The notes under the pieces were generated by a model. It made no database searches and had not been told where the DNA came from. It saw only the letters and a program-made list of their open reading frames with translations. A DNA stretch of 64,000 bases from Treponema parvum (GTDB taxonomy: Bacteria > Spirochaetota > Spirochaetia > Treponematales > Treponemataceae). The DNA lies in assembly GCF_017893965.1 (NCBI RefSeq), contig NZ_CP054142.1:2480001-2544000 (forward strand), in the 5' to 3' direction. Both the position numbers and the translations under genes were made by a program. Positions 51,210 through 59,909 of this stretch are shown here, piece after piece; position 1 is the stretch's first letter, and every line of letters begins with the position of its first letter.

Positions 51210-53477
51210 CTAGCATACTTCTCCCATAAAAATCGAACCCCGTATGAGTTTTATAAATTCCGCCTGTCCTACGGAAAAAACAGCTTCATTGCCGTCAGGC
51301 TCAAGTTTAAGGCGCACAAAGGCGTCGTGGGATTGCTTTTCAAGCGATAACGGAATTCCCAATATTCTTGGAGGAACAGTGTCGTGTATTCCTTGCATGT
51401 TTTCTTTATTCGTACCGATCTCAAGCATGCAGCGAGCGGACATCGCTCTTTCCACTATCCTTATTTTTCCGGTAAAATCCATGCCACGGGCTTCTTTTTT
51501 TTCGATACGGACGGAATTAGCCCTAAGCTGTGAAGAATTCAATACTATCTTGCGTCTTATCCTTTCTTCAAGGCCTTCTCTTTGCTCATTTTCGAGACTT
51601 AGCGCATTCAACTCCGAGCGCATTTTTATAAAAAAGGAAGCTCGTTCTTCTTCCGTTCCGCACTTAAAACCGGCCTCATTTTTTATGTCTTTTTCGCCTT
51701 CTTTTTTGAAAATATTCACGCCGGCGGAGAGAGTCGGAAAAACTGCTGAGAGAGAGGATTGTTCCGCCTCTCTTATGCGGCCTATAAAATCGACTCCGCA
51801 TTTATCCATGAGGGCTTGCACTTCATCGGCGTTTTTTGCATCCAGCAAAAACACTCCCGGAGCGAGCGTCTCCTTTATATGGGGCTTTAAGATCGGATTT
51901 TTTTCATTCAGAATCTTATTGTCGCCGTTTACTTTTAAAACATATCCGCCGTATAAAACCGCCGAAGAAAACACCGCATTCCAGTCTTCTATAGAAAACC
52001 GAAGATTTTGAGGAATATCGTATGAAGTGTTCTTTTTTATTTCCGAAATTATATCGTTTGCGGAAAGTCCGTTGTCCAAAGCGCGCAGCACGGAACGGCG
52101 GTTTATCGAAAATACGGCGACGGAATCGAATTTCTGAATATCCAAAAATTTTATGAGCGGCAAAAGACGAGCTAAAGTAAGCCCGTTCATAACCGTTACG
52201 GAAAAATCCGAACCGATAAGCAGCGTATCGGACGGTTCGTTCTCTTTGTTGCCTGAAATAATTTCGGATTTCAGTCCGGCTGAAACAATGTCTTCTCCGG
52301 CGCTTGTTTTGCTCCGAACATAAAAAAGTCCGAACGCAAGAGCCGCGTCTACGAGTCTTTCAATCCCGGACGAGGACAAATATTCCGGAAGATCTTCGTT
52401 TTCACTACGCTCGCCGTCGCCTACCCCCTGCATACCGCTGTTTTCAAGCATTTTTGAAAAACGTCCCTTCGAAGATCCCGTCTCATCTTCTTCAGCGGAC
52501 ATAAGAATAAAAACGCCGCTTCTTACGAGAACGCCCCTTGTAAAGCCCGCTTCCGGCAACGATGAAAAAATATCGAACAACAGCTGCGCCTGTTTTTTAA
52601 AATCGCCTCGGCCGAAAAGCCCGGAAGCGGCTACGCAAAGACAAACGGTTTGTTCGATTTCACTTAATTCGGCGAAGGCTTTGCAGCGCGTAAAATCAAC
52701 CGAAAAACCTTTTTTCCCTTCGCTTACGAGCGACAGATTAATACAGGAGCGGATGAGATATTTTAACGTCTCCGTGCGGCCGGGAAAAATTCCATCCAAC
52801 GTTTCCTGAACCTTTTTTTTAAAGCTTCCGTCGGCTTTGCATACGTCGCCGTTCGCCGCGATAAACGATAAAAACGAAGACAGCAAGAGCGGCGTAAGCT
52901 TTGTTCGAGCGGAAGGTTCAATATCCCGACGCCGCTTGAAACTTAGCTGCGAATCCGCGGCTAAGTTGTTGATTTCCGGCCGCACGGACTGCGCAATCGA
53001 CGCAGGGACAGCTTCAGGCAAAAGAATTTTCAACCCGAGAAGCGGCAAAAGTATGTCTTTGAGAAGAGGATTTATTTTGATAACGGTTTTTCCCGTATCT
53101 TTGTCTGCGATGCAGTATAAAATAAGGCGCTCTTCAAGGTTAAAAAGCCTGTCATGCAGGGCCGCAAAAGAAAAAACGCCTGAAAAAAAGGCCGCAAGTT
53201 TTTCCCGTGTGGACGAAGGAATAAAATGTACCGCGCTGATTATCCGGACATCCGTGTCGCTTAAAAGGGTTATAAGCTTTTTTCTGTTTTCTTCCTTTCG
53301 TAAAAAGGCTCCCAAGTCTTCTATGAGTTTTTGTTTGTTGTACGGAGTTTTTATTTCTCCGATATACATTCTCATAAGTTCAAAAAAAAGACTGTCCGGC
53401 ATAAGGGTGAGGCTTTCCCGCCATTCAAGAACGTCTTTAATGTGTTTGTCGGAAGCCGAGCTTAAACTACGCATCAT
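51210..53477 (-). CDS. Helicase-associated protein with XPB N-terminal-like domain
   Basis: The 755-residue protein contains, at about 415-505, the Helicase_C_3/XPB N-terminal-like block LLIGSDFSVTVMNGLTLARL, KFDSVAVFSINRRSVLRALDNGLSANDII (in part) and QNLRFSIEDW, the usual pattern of proteins paired with bacterial XPB-like helicases. The rest is helical with no ATPase motif. It overlaps the helicase gene by 11 bp (translation probably coupled), so it is likely a partner of that helicase in DNA repair or transcription-linked processes. Role inferred from pairing. Confidence 0.7.
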   Translation of the reverse strand: MMRSLSSASDKHIKDVLEWRESLTLMPDSLFFELMRMYIGEIKTPYNKQKLIEDLGAFLRKEENRKKLITLLSDTDVRIISAVHFIPSSTREKLAAFFSGVFSFAALHDRLFNLEERLILYCIADKDTGKTVIKINPLLKDILLPLLGLKILLPEAVPASIAQSVRPEINNLAADSQLSFKRRRDIEPSARTKLTPLLLSSFLSFIAANGDVCKADGSFKKKVQETLDGIFPGRTETLKYLIRSCINLSLVSEGKKGFSVDFTRCKAFAELSEIEQTVCLCVAASGLFGRGDFKKQAQLLFDIFSSLPEAGFTRGVLVRSGVFILMSAEEDETGSSKGRFSKMLENSGMQGVGDGERSENEDLPEYLSSSGIERLVDAALAFGLFYVRSKTSAGEDIVSAGLKSEIISGNKENEPSDTLLIGSDFSVTVMNGLTLARLLPLIKFLDIQKFDSVAVFSINRRSVLRALDNGLSANDIISEIKKNTSYDIPQNLRFSIEDWNAVFSSAVLYGGYVLKVNGDNKILNEKNPILKPHIKETLAPGVFLLDAKNADEVQALMDKCGVDFIGRIREAEQSSLSAVFPTLSAGVNIFKKEGEKDIKNEAGFKCGTEEERASFFIKMRSELNALSLENEQREGLEERIRRKIVLNSSQLRANSVRIEKKEARGMDFTGKIRIVERAMSARCMLEIGTNKENMQGIHDTVPPRILGIPLSLEKQSHDAFVRLKLEPDGNEAVFSVGQAEFIKLIRGSIFMGEVC

Positions 53478-55263
53478 TCGATTCCTGCGCTATAAAGCGC
53501 GAGTCCAATTCATCAAAAGACGAAGAATCCACGTATCTTATGATCCTGTACGAATATCCCTGCTCGGCTAAAAACTTCTGCCGGTTTGCGCCGAAGTCCT
53601 CTTCTACCGTATTCCTCGTTATAAGCGTAAAAAAACGGGCTGTTTTGTTTTTAGGTCTCAAAATCCTTCCAAGCCTTTGCGCTTCTTCCTGCCTGCTGCC
53701 GAAGGTTCCGGAAACCTGTATTGCAAGGGACGCGTCCGGCAGGTCAATGGCGAAATTTGCAACTTTTGAAACGACCATAACGCGTATTTTGTTTTTACGA
53801 AAATCGGCGTACAGCCTGTCTCTTTCCTCCGCCGGCGTTTTACCGGTTATAATCGGAGCGCCCAATACCTCTGACAGCCGTTCAAGCTGGTCTATATATT
53901 GACCTATGACAAGGATTTTATCTTCGGAATGTCCGGATATTATCTGCCGCACTATATTTATTTTTTGGGGATTTTCACCTGCTATGCGGTGTTTTTTACG
54001 TATATCGGAAACCGCATATTCGATTTCCTTTGATTCGTCAAGATTTATCCTTACTTCAACGCATTCGGCCGCGGCAATCCAACCGGAGTGCTCAAGCTCT
54101 TTCCACGGAACATCATAACGCTTAGGCCCTACAAGGCTGAACACGTGTCCTTCACAGCCGTCTTCGCGCACAAGGGTTGCCGTAAGTCCCACACGCCTTA
54201 CGGCTTGCAGCTCTGCGACAACTCTAAAGACGGGAGCCGGAAGCATATGCACTTCATCGTAAATTATAAGTCCCCAGGGACGCTCGCGGAATATCGAAAA
54301 ATGCGGATATGGACCGTCCTTTTCGGGCCTCCATGTAAGAATCTGATATGTGGCTATGGTTACGGGTTTTATGTCTTTTTTGCTTCCGGTATATTCGGCA
54401 ATCTGCCGTTTTGTCAAATTCGTTTTATCGATAAGTTCATCCATCCATTGATGGACGGCCGAAATATTCGTTGTGACGATAAGCGTGCAGGTTTTAAGCA
54501 TTTCCATGATGTACATGCCTATTACGGTTTTACCCGATCCGCACGGAAGAACTATAGTGCCGAATCCCGTTCCGGCTCCTTTGTCGCCTACCAACGCTTC
54601 CGCCGATTCCTTTTGATAATCACGAATAACAAGTTCTTTTCCCGAAAGCGTAGTTTTTCGAAGGCTTATATCAAGGGCTTCTCCGTCTTTAAGCGGCACG
54701 TCGTCTTTTACAGGCCATCCGGCCTGTAATAAATTCTGCTTTACCGTGCCGCGGTCGGTCAGTTTCAGCAAAAAACCGTAATCGTGCGGAAATGAAGGCG
54801 AAGTCTGCGGCTCCAAATATTTTTTCAGCGAAGCGTTATTTAATATCTCTTTGTACACCGCGGCGCTGTCCGTTACCAGGCAAAGATACTCTTTTTTTAA
54901 TTGTTTTCCGCCGGAATAAAACTCGTCCTCTTTTGAATACATGTCTTCGGGAACCGATATGAGGCGCAGCTTTCCAAAGCGTCCGGCCGTTTCCTTTATC
55001 CATTCTTCAACTGACGGAGGAACGTCATAGCGCGCAAAATCGCGCAAAACTTTTACGGCGTCGTCCGGCGTAAAACCTGCGCTTGAGGCGTTCCAGAGAG
55101 AAAGAGGGGTAAGGCGGTATGTGTGAAGGTGTTCGGGAGAGCGTTCAAGTTCCGCAAAAGGTATAAGCGCATTTCGGCATTCCTGTGCGCGAGACGCGTG
55201 CACGTCCAGCAGCAAGGTTCTGTCGCTTTGTATGATAAGAGGATTCGCCGGCGAATTTACCAT
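53467..55263 (-). CDS. XPB/Ssl2-like DNA helicase (SF2)
   Basis: I start it at ATG 55263 (598 residues, MVNSPANPLIIQ), matching the promoter; a start six codons earlier would lie inside the -10 region. The N-terminal part (1-85) is the Helicase_C_3/XPB N-terminal-like domain (NPLIIQSDRTLLLDVHASRAQ in part, YRLTPLSLWNASSAG). Motifs: Walker A LPCGSGKTVIG, DEVH box in LIIYDEVHML, TATLVREDG (motif III region) and QRLGRILRP (motif VI). This group resembles bacterial XPB helicases, which unwind DNA 3' to 5'. It forms an operon with the helicase-associated gene. Confidence 0.88.
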   Translation of the reverse strand: MVNSPANPLIIQSDRTLLLDVHASRAQECRNALIPFAELERSPEHLHTYRLTPLSLWNASSAGFTPDDAVKVLRDFARYDVPPSVEEWIKETAGRFGKLRLISVPEDMYSKEDEFYSGGKQLKKEYLCLVTDSAAVYKEILNNASLKKYLEPQTSPSFPHDYGFLLKLTDRGTVKQNLLQAGWPVKDDVPLKDGEALDISLRKTTLSGKELVIRDYQKESAEALVGDKGAGTGFGTIVLPCGSGKTVIGMYIMEMLKTCTLIVTTNISAVHQWMDELIDKTNLTKRQIAEYTGSKKDIKPVTIATYQILTWRPEKDGPYPHFSIFRERPWGLIIYDEVHMLPAPVFRVVAELQAVRRVGLTATLVREDGCEGHVFSLVGPKRYDVPWKELEHSGWIAAAECVEVRINLDESKEIEYAVSDIRKKHRIAGENPQKINIVRQIISGHSEDKILVIGQYIDQLERLSEVLGAPIITGKTPAEERDRLYADFRKNKIRVMVVSKVANFAIDLPDASLAIQVSGTFGSRQEEAQRLGRILRPKNKTARFFTLITRNTVEEDFGANRQKFLAEQGYSYRIIRYVDSSSFDELDSRFIAQESNDA

Positions 55264-55271
55264 ATCGGAAT

Positions 55272-55300
55272 ATTGTATCAAAAGCCGTCTACAACTTCAA
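55272..55300 (-). promoter_or_regulatory. Promoter of the XPB-like helicase operon, leaderless type
   Basis: On the minus strand TTGAAG (55295-55300) and TACAAT (55272-55277) are 17 bp apart; 8 bases lie between the -10 box and the ATG at 55263. Confidence 0.55.
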
Positions 55301-55441
55301 TAAAATGATTGACATAAAATGATCGCCGATTCGCGGATTGAAGATCTATGATCGATGCTCGGGAAGAAGGTTTAACTTCTATACGGCTTGAGCGGGCTAT
55401 ACGGCGCAGCTTTTGCAGACGGGGCGTCGTCGCAGTAAATT

Positions 55442-56233
55442 TTATGAACACAGATCTTTTATTATTTCGGACGCAATTATAAGCCCCGCCACGGACGGAC
55501 AAAAAGCCGTGCTGCCCGGAATCGGTTTATTTATGCGGTTTTCAGCGGAAACGTCAACTTGCTTCGAGTTCTCGCCTTCAAAATCAAACGGTTCTTCATT
55601 ATCTGCGGCCGTTTTCGTTTCGGGCATAAGAGAAATCGGCGGCTCTTTTGAATATAAGACTTTGACATTTTCGATCCCGCGCTTTTTCAATTCCCTCCGC
55701 ATTATTCGGGCTACGGGGCAAACGCTTGTTTCGCTTATATCGGCGATTTCAAAAAGAAGAGGATTCATCTTGTTTCCGGTTCCCATACAGCTTATTACCG
55801 GAACATCCGCCGCCTTTGCCGTCCGTATAATGCAAATTTTTGCAGTTACGGTATCAGTACAGTCGGCTACATAATCGTAATCCGAAAAATTAAATTGTTT
55901 TGCATTTTCCGGTAAAAAAAAGATTTTGTGTTTTTTTACGCGGCAAAGCGGGTTTATATCCAATATGCGGTTTTCAGCAATATCGACCTTATTTTGCCCT
56001 ATAGTCGAATGCAGCGCATAAAGCTGCCTGTTCAGGTTTGAAACGGAAACGCTGTCGTCGTCGACAATATCTATTGCGCCCAGTCCCGACCGGACAAGGG
56101 CTTCCGCCGTGTAGCTTCCTACTCCGCCCAAGCCTAAGACGCATACTCTTGACTGCGAAAGTTTTAACATTTTTCTTTCGCCGAGCAGCATGAGAGTTCT
56201 TGAAAACGGAGTTTCGGCTTCCGCATGCACCAT
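55442..56233 (-). CDS. tcdA: tRNA threonylcarbamoyladenosine dehydratase (TcdA)
   Basis: The 263-residue protein is a ThiF/E1-like adenylyltransferase: VCVLGLGGVGSYTAEALVRSG near 29-49, DDSVSVSNLNRQLYA near 57-71, and the C-terminal DISETSVCPVARIMRRELKK with the family cysteine. It cyclises t6A to ct6A at position 37 of ANN-decoding tRNAs. The length matches E. coli TcdA (268). No ribosome site is apparent; a weak -10-like TACTAA lies 6 bp before ATG, so it may also be leaderless. It lies 179 bp upstream of the helicase operon on the same strand. Confidence 0.9.
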   Translation of the reverse strand: MVHAEAETPFSRTLMLLGERKMLKLSQSRVCVLGLGGVGSYTAEALVRSGLGAIDIVDDDSVSVSNLNRQLYALHSTIGQNKVDIAENRILDINPLCRVKKHKIFFLPENAKQFNFSDYDYVADCTDTVTAKICIIRTAKAADVPVISCMGTGNKMNPLLFEIADISETSVCPVARIMRRELKKRGIENVKVLYSKEPPISLMPETKTAADNEEPFDFEGENSKQVDVSAENRINKPIPGSTAFCPSVAGLIIASEIIKDLCS

Positions 56234-56319
56234 AAGGAATTAGTAGCACAATACGGCTATGTGTGCAACAATAATAAGTTCGGACGGTTTGATCGCGGCA
56301 TTTGAAGCGTGAAATAGGA

Positions 56320-58143
56320 TTATAATCCCTTATAATACTTTTCAATAAGCTTAGCCATCAATTTTCGGCGTTCAATAAGATATTTATCATAATCCTTAAT
56401 AGTCATGCGCACAATTTCTTTCGGAACACAGTTTTCCTCTAAATTCTTATATAAATCTTCTTCTGAGTTTATGTTTCCTATTTCAATGTTTCCAGACTTA
56501 CACTGACTCAATACTTTCCCCAAATAAACATTTGGTGCATCTTCTCCTACGGCTTTATTTACCTGCGTATCAAGATAGATAAAATTTGCTACCTGATTAT
56601 ATTTTATTTTTATATTAATTCCGTTCTTCTTCAGATAAGCTTTAGGAAAAATATGATGAACATCACCAGAAATTGTAATAAGGTCTGAAATCATTGTTCC
56701 TTTCATCAAGAATGAATTACATTTATGATTTATTTGGGCAGCCAAAAAGACATTAAATACAGGACTGTTTACCGATGAAGTTTCCAACCCCTGTGGCAAT
56801 GTAACGTTCCAGAAAGTGTCCGATAAAGAAGAATTTTCCATTTCTTGAAGGTATTTTAAGAACCCTTTATCAGAGATATTTCGCATATCGCGATCCATTA
56901 CCGATTCTGAAGAACCGGTATATCTGCCGGTAATATACGAAAGCACAAACCATTTCTGTATATATCGTTTTATTTGTGCATTTGGAATTGTTTTGTCAGC
57001 CAACAAGAGTAGATATAAATTGTAAGCAAAATTCAGTGTCATTTTGGACCCTAGCAATTTAGGCGAAATATAACCGGCCCCTTTGATGGCCATAACAAAT
57101 TGCTCAAAATTATACTGATTAATGAAGTTTATGATTCCAGTATCAAGCTTCTTATATGAGTCGTCTACAACTGAAGCTAGGAATTGTCGTGTTACAAAAT
57201 CTCGACCGGAAAGCAAGCTTACCAAATCTGCCATTTTTCCTCTTCCAAATTGATGCATAAATGAAACGCGAATCATATCATCATAATCAGGGTCATAAAT
57301 ATAATCATTATCTTTTGCAAGCCATTTGATTTTATCTGCATATTTGGACTTAGCAAATTCAGTATCATTTATCATCTTTGAATAGAAATCCGGTTTTACA
57401 GCAAGATGACAGAAATAATCTACCGTCTTTCGAATTAATGAACCGCCATGTCCAGTAGTAAAATCACCATCACTAGCCAATTTAGACATAACAAAATCTG
57501 CTTGCCCAAGAACGGTTCCTTTGGAATTGATTCGGATAAATATTTCCGTTACTTCATCCATATCCAGTTTATGATCAAGTTCTATGACACCAATCTGACG
57601 ATTAGCGATCCCCTTGAGATTTGTAATGATTTCTGCAACGTCGTCCATATCGGCCGATGGATTATCTTTTACATAATCATAAAGAAACTTCATCTGCTTA
57701 AAATCAGATTTAAAAATTTCAGCAATATCGGGTATCCAACGTTTATCTCTTAAATGTGAGGCATCCTGAACTGCAAATCGTTTTGTTTCATCTTCAGGGA
57801 ATGGATTAAATGCAATTTTTATCCTATCCTTGTTAAAATCAGAATCAAGAACTTCTTTACCGGCAATGGAAGCCATAAGTGCAGTAATACGCTGCTGCCC
57901 ATCAATGAGAACTTTTTTTCCATTTGCTTTTGTTCCATCTTTAGTCTGGACATCAGGATTCTTCCAAACAATAATATATCCTGTAGGATAACCATTATAA
58001 AGTGAATCTATTAAATCTCTAACTTGTGTTTTTTTCCAAACAAAAGGACGTTGAATTTCCGGAATAACAAAATCATTCGCTTCGATAAGTCCAAGAATCG
58101 CACTAATTGAATATTGTTGAAGGGTAAATTTTTCTGATGTCAT
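56320..58143 (-). CDS. DUF262 / HNH (DUF1524) protein, GmrSD-like
   Basis: The 607-residue protein joins an N-terminal DUF262 ParB-like NTPase domain (residues 8-230; FVIPEIQRPFVWKKTQVRDL, then VLIDGQQRITALMA) and a C-terminal DUF1524 HNH nuclease (GDVHHIFPKAYLKKNGI near 500, LDTQVNKAV). Single-chain DUF262-DUF1524 proteins are related to GmrSD type IV restriction enzymes, which cut modified phage DNA in an NTP-dependent way. Defence is therefore likely but not shown by sequence. AGGAG precedes the ATG. The coding region is AT-richer than the preceding genes. Confidence 0.83.
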   Translation of the reverse strand: MTSEKFTLQQYSISAILGLIEANDFVIPEIQRPFVWKKTQVRDLIDSLYNGYPTGYIIVWKNPDVQTKDGTKANGKKVLIDGQQRITALMASIAGKEVLDSDFNKDRIKIAFNPFPEDETKRFAVQDASHLRDKRWIPDIAEIFKSDFKQMKFLYDYVKDNPSADMDDVAEIITNLKGIANRQIGVIELDHKLDMDEVTEIFIRINSKGTVLGQADFVMSKLASDGDFTTGHGGSLIRKTVDYFCHLAVKPDFYSKMINDTEFAKSKYADKIKWLAKDNDYIYDPDYDDMIRVSFMHQFGRGKMADLVSLLSGRDFVTRQFLASVVDDSYKKLDTGIINFINQYNFEQFVMAIKGAGYISPKLLGSKMTLNFAYNLYLLLLADKTIPNAQIKRYIQKWFVLSYITGRYTGSSESVMDRDMRNISDKGFLKYLQEMENSSLSDTFWNVTLPQGLETSSVNSPVFNVFLAAQINHKCNSFLMKGTMISDLITISGDVHHIFPKAYLKKNGINIKIKYNQVANFIYLDTQVNKAVGEDAPNVYLGKVLSQCKSGNIEIGNINSEEDLYKNLEENCVPKEIVRMTIKDYDKYLIERRKLMAKLIEKYYKGL

Positions 58144-58164
58144 TACAATGTCTCCTGTTATATC

Positions 58165-59517
58165 TTATTTTTTCTCTGAACTGATCTTTTCCATCATATA
58201 GCGTTTGAGCAGGAATGTGCAAAAATACGGGAATGTATAAAACTTGCCATTAAAGCCCGTATTCTTAGCGCAGAGTTTTATTCCGTAATGAATATCTGCA
58301 TATTTATCTTTTTCAATAAGATTTTTAAGCGAGGAAGAAGGATTGTCGCTTGCTTTTACTTCTACAGGGACAAGAGATTCGGCATCACGAATAAAGAAAT
58401 CCATTTCTATCGTTGATTTTTCATTTCTGTAATAGAAGAGTTCATATCCCTGTTTTACAAGTATATCGCCGACTATATTTTCAAAGATCGCGCCTTTGTA
58501 TGTGTTGAAGTTTCTGTTTTGGCGTAAATCAGCCTGAGCTTCTTCATCAAGGGCTGCAATCAAAAGTCCCGTATCACGGTAGTAGATTTTATATTCTGTT
58601 GGATTGTAATTGCCTTTGAGCGGCAATTCCGGCTGTTCAAGATTGTAGCATACATTTACTATCCCAGCGTCCTTTAGCCAATCTACAGTTCCAATGTATT
58701 CCCTGTTACGTGCGCCAGCGGCGATTTTTGTTATCTGGTAGCGTTTATTTTCTTTTGCAAGAAAGACCGGAATGTGTGTGTAGATATTTTTAATCTTTGA
58801 TTTCTCAAGTCCCTTCGCATATTTGAGGATATCTTCTTCATAAGCTTTAAGAATCTGAGTCTGTTCCTGAAGTATTCCTGAAAAATTATTCTGTTCAATG
58901 AACTTGTTTACAACTCGCGGCATTCCGCCTGTAATCACGTATTCCTTGAAACAGTTCATCCAGACATCAAATTCATTTTCAGAAAAAGGCGTTGTGTTTT
59001 TTATGTGTTCATAGATTCCTTCAATTTGATTTTGCGAATAACCTTTTGCCCAAAGGAATTCTTCAAAATCAAGGGAATGCATTTCATAATCCTGCTTATA
59101 GCCGACGCTTACGGAAGTAACTTCTTCATAGTTTATACCAAGAAACGAACCTGAACAAATTACATCATATTGGCCGTCAATCTTAAAAAACTTGAGACAG
59201 GTTGCGCAATCCGGGCAGGCTTGCATTTCATCAAAAAAAATGAGGGTTTCATTAGGAACAAATTTGAAGGCGGGATTTATGAAAGTGATTTCCTTTATGA
59301 TATTATCCGGAGAATAACCTGAAATAAAAATCTTTGCGTACTGAGGTTCGCTGATAAAGTTGATTTCTATAAAGTGATTATAGCTTTTTGCGAAATGCTC
59401 AATGGATGATGTTTTACCAACCTGACGGGCGCCTTTTATTATAAGCGGCATCCTATCCGGATTTTGTTTCCAGTTTATAAGAAAATCGTCTATTTTACGA
59501 CGAAGCTTATATTCCAT
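58165..59517 (-). CDS. ATP-binding protein with AAA and DUF4143 domains
   Basis: The 450-residue protein has an AAA_14-type ATPase domain (Walker A IIKGARQVGKTSSIEHF near 30; Walker B TLIFFDEMQACPDC near 90) and a C-terminal DUF4143 domain with PVEVKASDN (nuclease-like D/ExK pattern) near 410. The family is very common in accessory regions of anaerobes and is of unknown function. It is 21 bp upstream of the DUF262 gene on the same strand, so the two may be co-transcribed. Three ATCACATT repeats lie upstream. Confidence 0.85.
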   Translation of the reverse strand: MEYKLRRKIDDFLINWKQNPDRMPLIIKGARQVGKTSSIEHFAKSYNHFIEINFISEPQYAKIFISGYSPDNIIKEITFINPAFKFVPNETLIFFDEMQACPDCATCLKFFKIDGQYDVICSGSFLGINYEEVTSVSVGYKQDYEMHSLDFEEFLWAKGYSQNQIEGIYEHIKNTTPFSENEFDVWMNCFKEYVITGGMPRVVNKFIEQNNFSGILQEQTQILKAYEEDILKYAKGLEKSKIKNIYTHIPVFLAKENKRYQITKIAAGARNREYIGTVDWLKDAGIVNVCYNLEQPELPLKGNYNPTEYKIYYRDTGLLIAALDEEAQADLRQNRNFNTYKGAIFENIVGDILVKQGYELFYYRNEKSTIEMDFFIRDAESLVPVEVKASDNPSSSLKNLIEKDKYADIHYGIKLCAKNTGFNGKFYTFPYFCTFLLKRYMMEKISSEKK

Positions 59518-59538
59518 AAATCTAGAGTAGCATTATTT

Positions 59539-59610
59539 ATCACATTTTTCTATTGAATTTTGAGTGAAAAATCACATTTTTCCGGCTGTTTTTGAACGAT
59601 TTATCACATT
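59539..59610. repeat. Three ATCACATT repeats at exact 32-bp spacing
   Basis: ATCACATT begins at 59539, 59571 and 59603, in each case followed by TTTTC or ATTCC. On the minus strand they read AATGTGAT within GAAAAATGTGATAAAT-like blocks. They lie directly upstream of the DUF4143 gene and may be binding sites for a regulator on one face of the helix. Confidence 0.6.
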
Positions 59611-59623
59611 ATTCCATTTTATA

Positions 59624-59833
59624 TTACCTAATCACAATCCAATTACCATCACGCTTTGAACCGATTCGCTCTATCATTTTCTTTTCTTGTAATGTTTTAA
59701 ATGATCTTTCGATTGTTCTTTTTGTTACACCTATCTGTTTTGCAAGTTCAACTGATATGTAACCCGGATTTTCTATTAAAAGCTCAATTATTCTCTTTTC
59801 TGTTTTATTCAAACCGACATTTTGTTGTCGCAC
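59624..59833 (-). pseudogene. Winged-helix C-terminal fragment (AlbA_2/Schlafen-type regulator)
   Basis: The 69 residues RIIELLIENPGYISVELAKQ, IGVTKRTIERSFKTLQEKKM and IERIGSKRDGNWIVI are the helix-turn-helix tail that usually closes ATP-binding AlbA_2/Schlafen-like regulators. The N-terminal domain is missing, so I treat it as a fragment; a free-standing small regulator cannot be ruled out. It is upstream of the DUF4143 gene on the same strand. Confidence 0.55.
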
Positions 59834-59909
59834 TTTTGATTTATTCTTTTTCCAAATACTTTCTTATGGGGCAGAAATTGGATTTGTATGACTACCCCCT
59901 AATTTGTAT

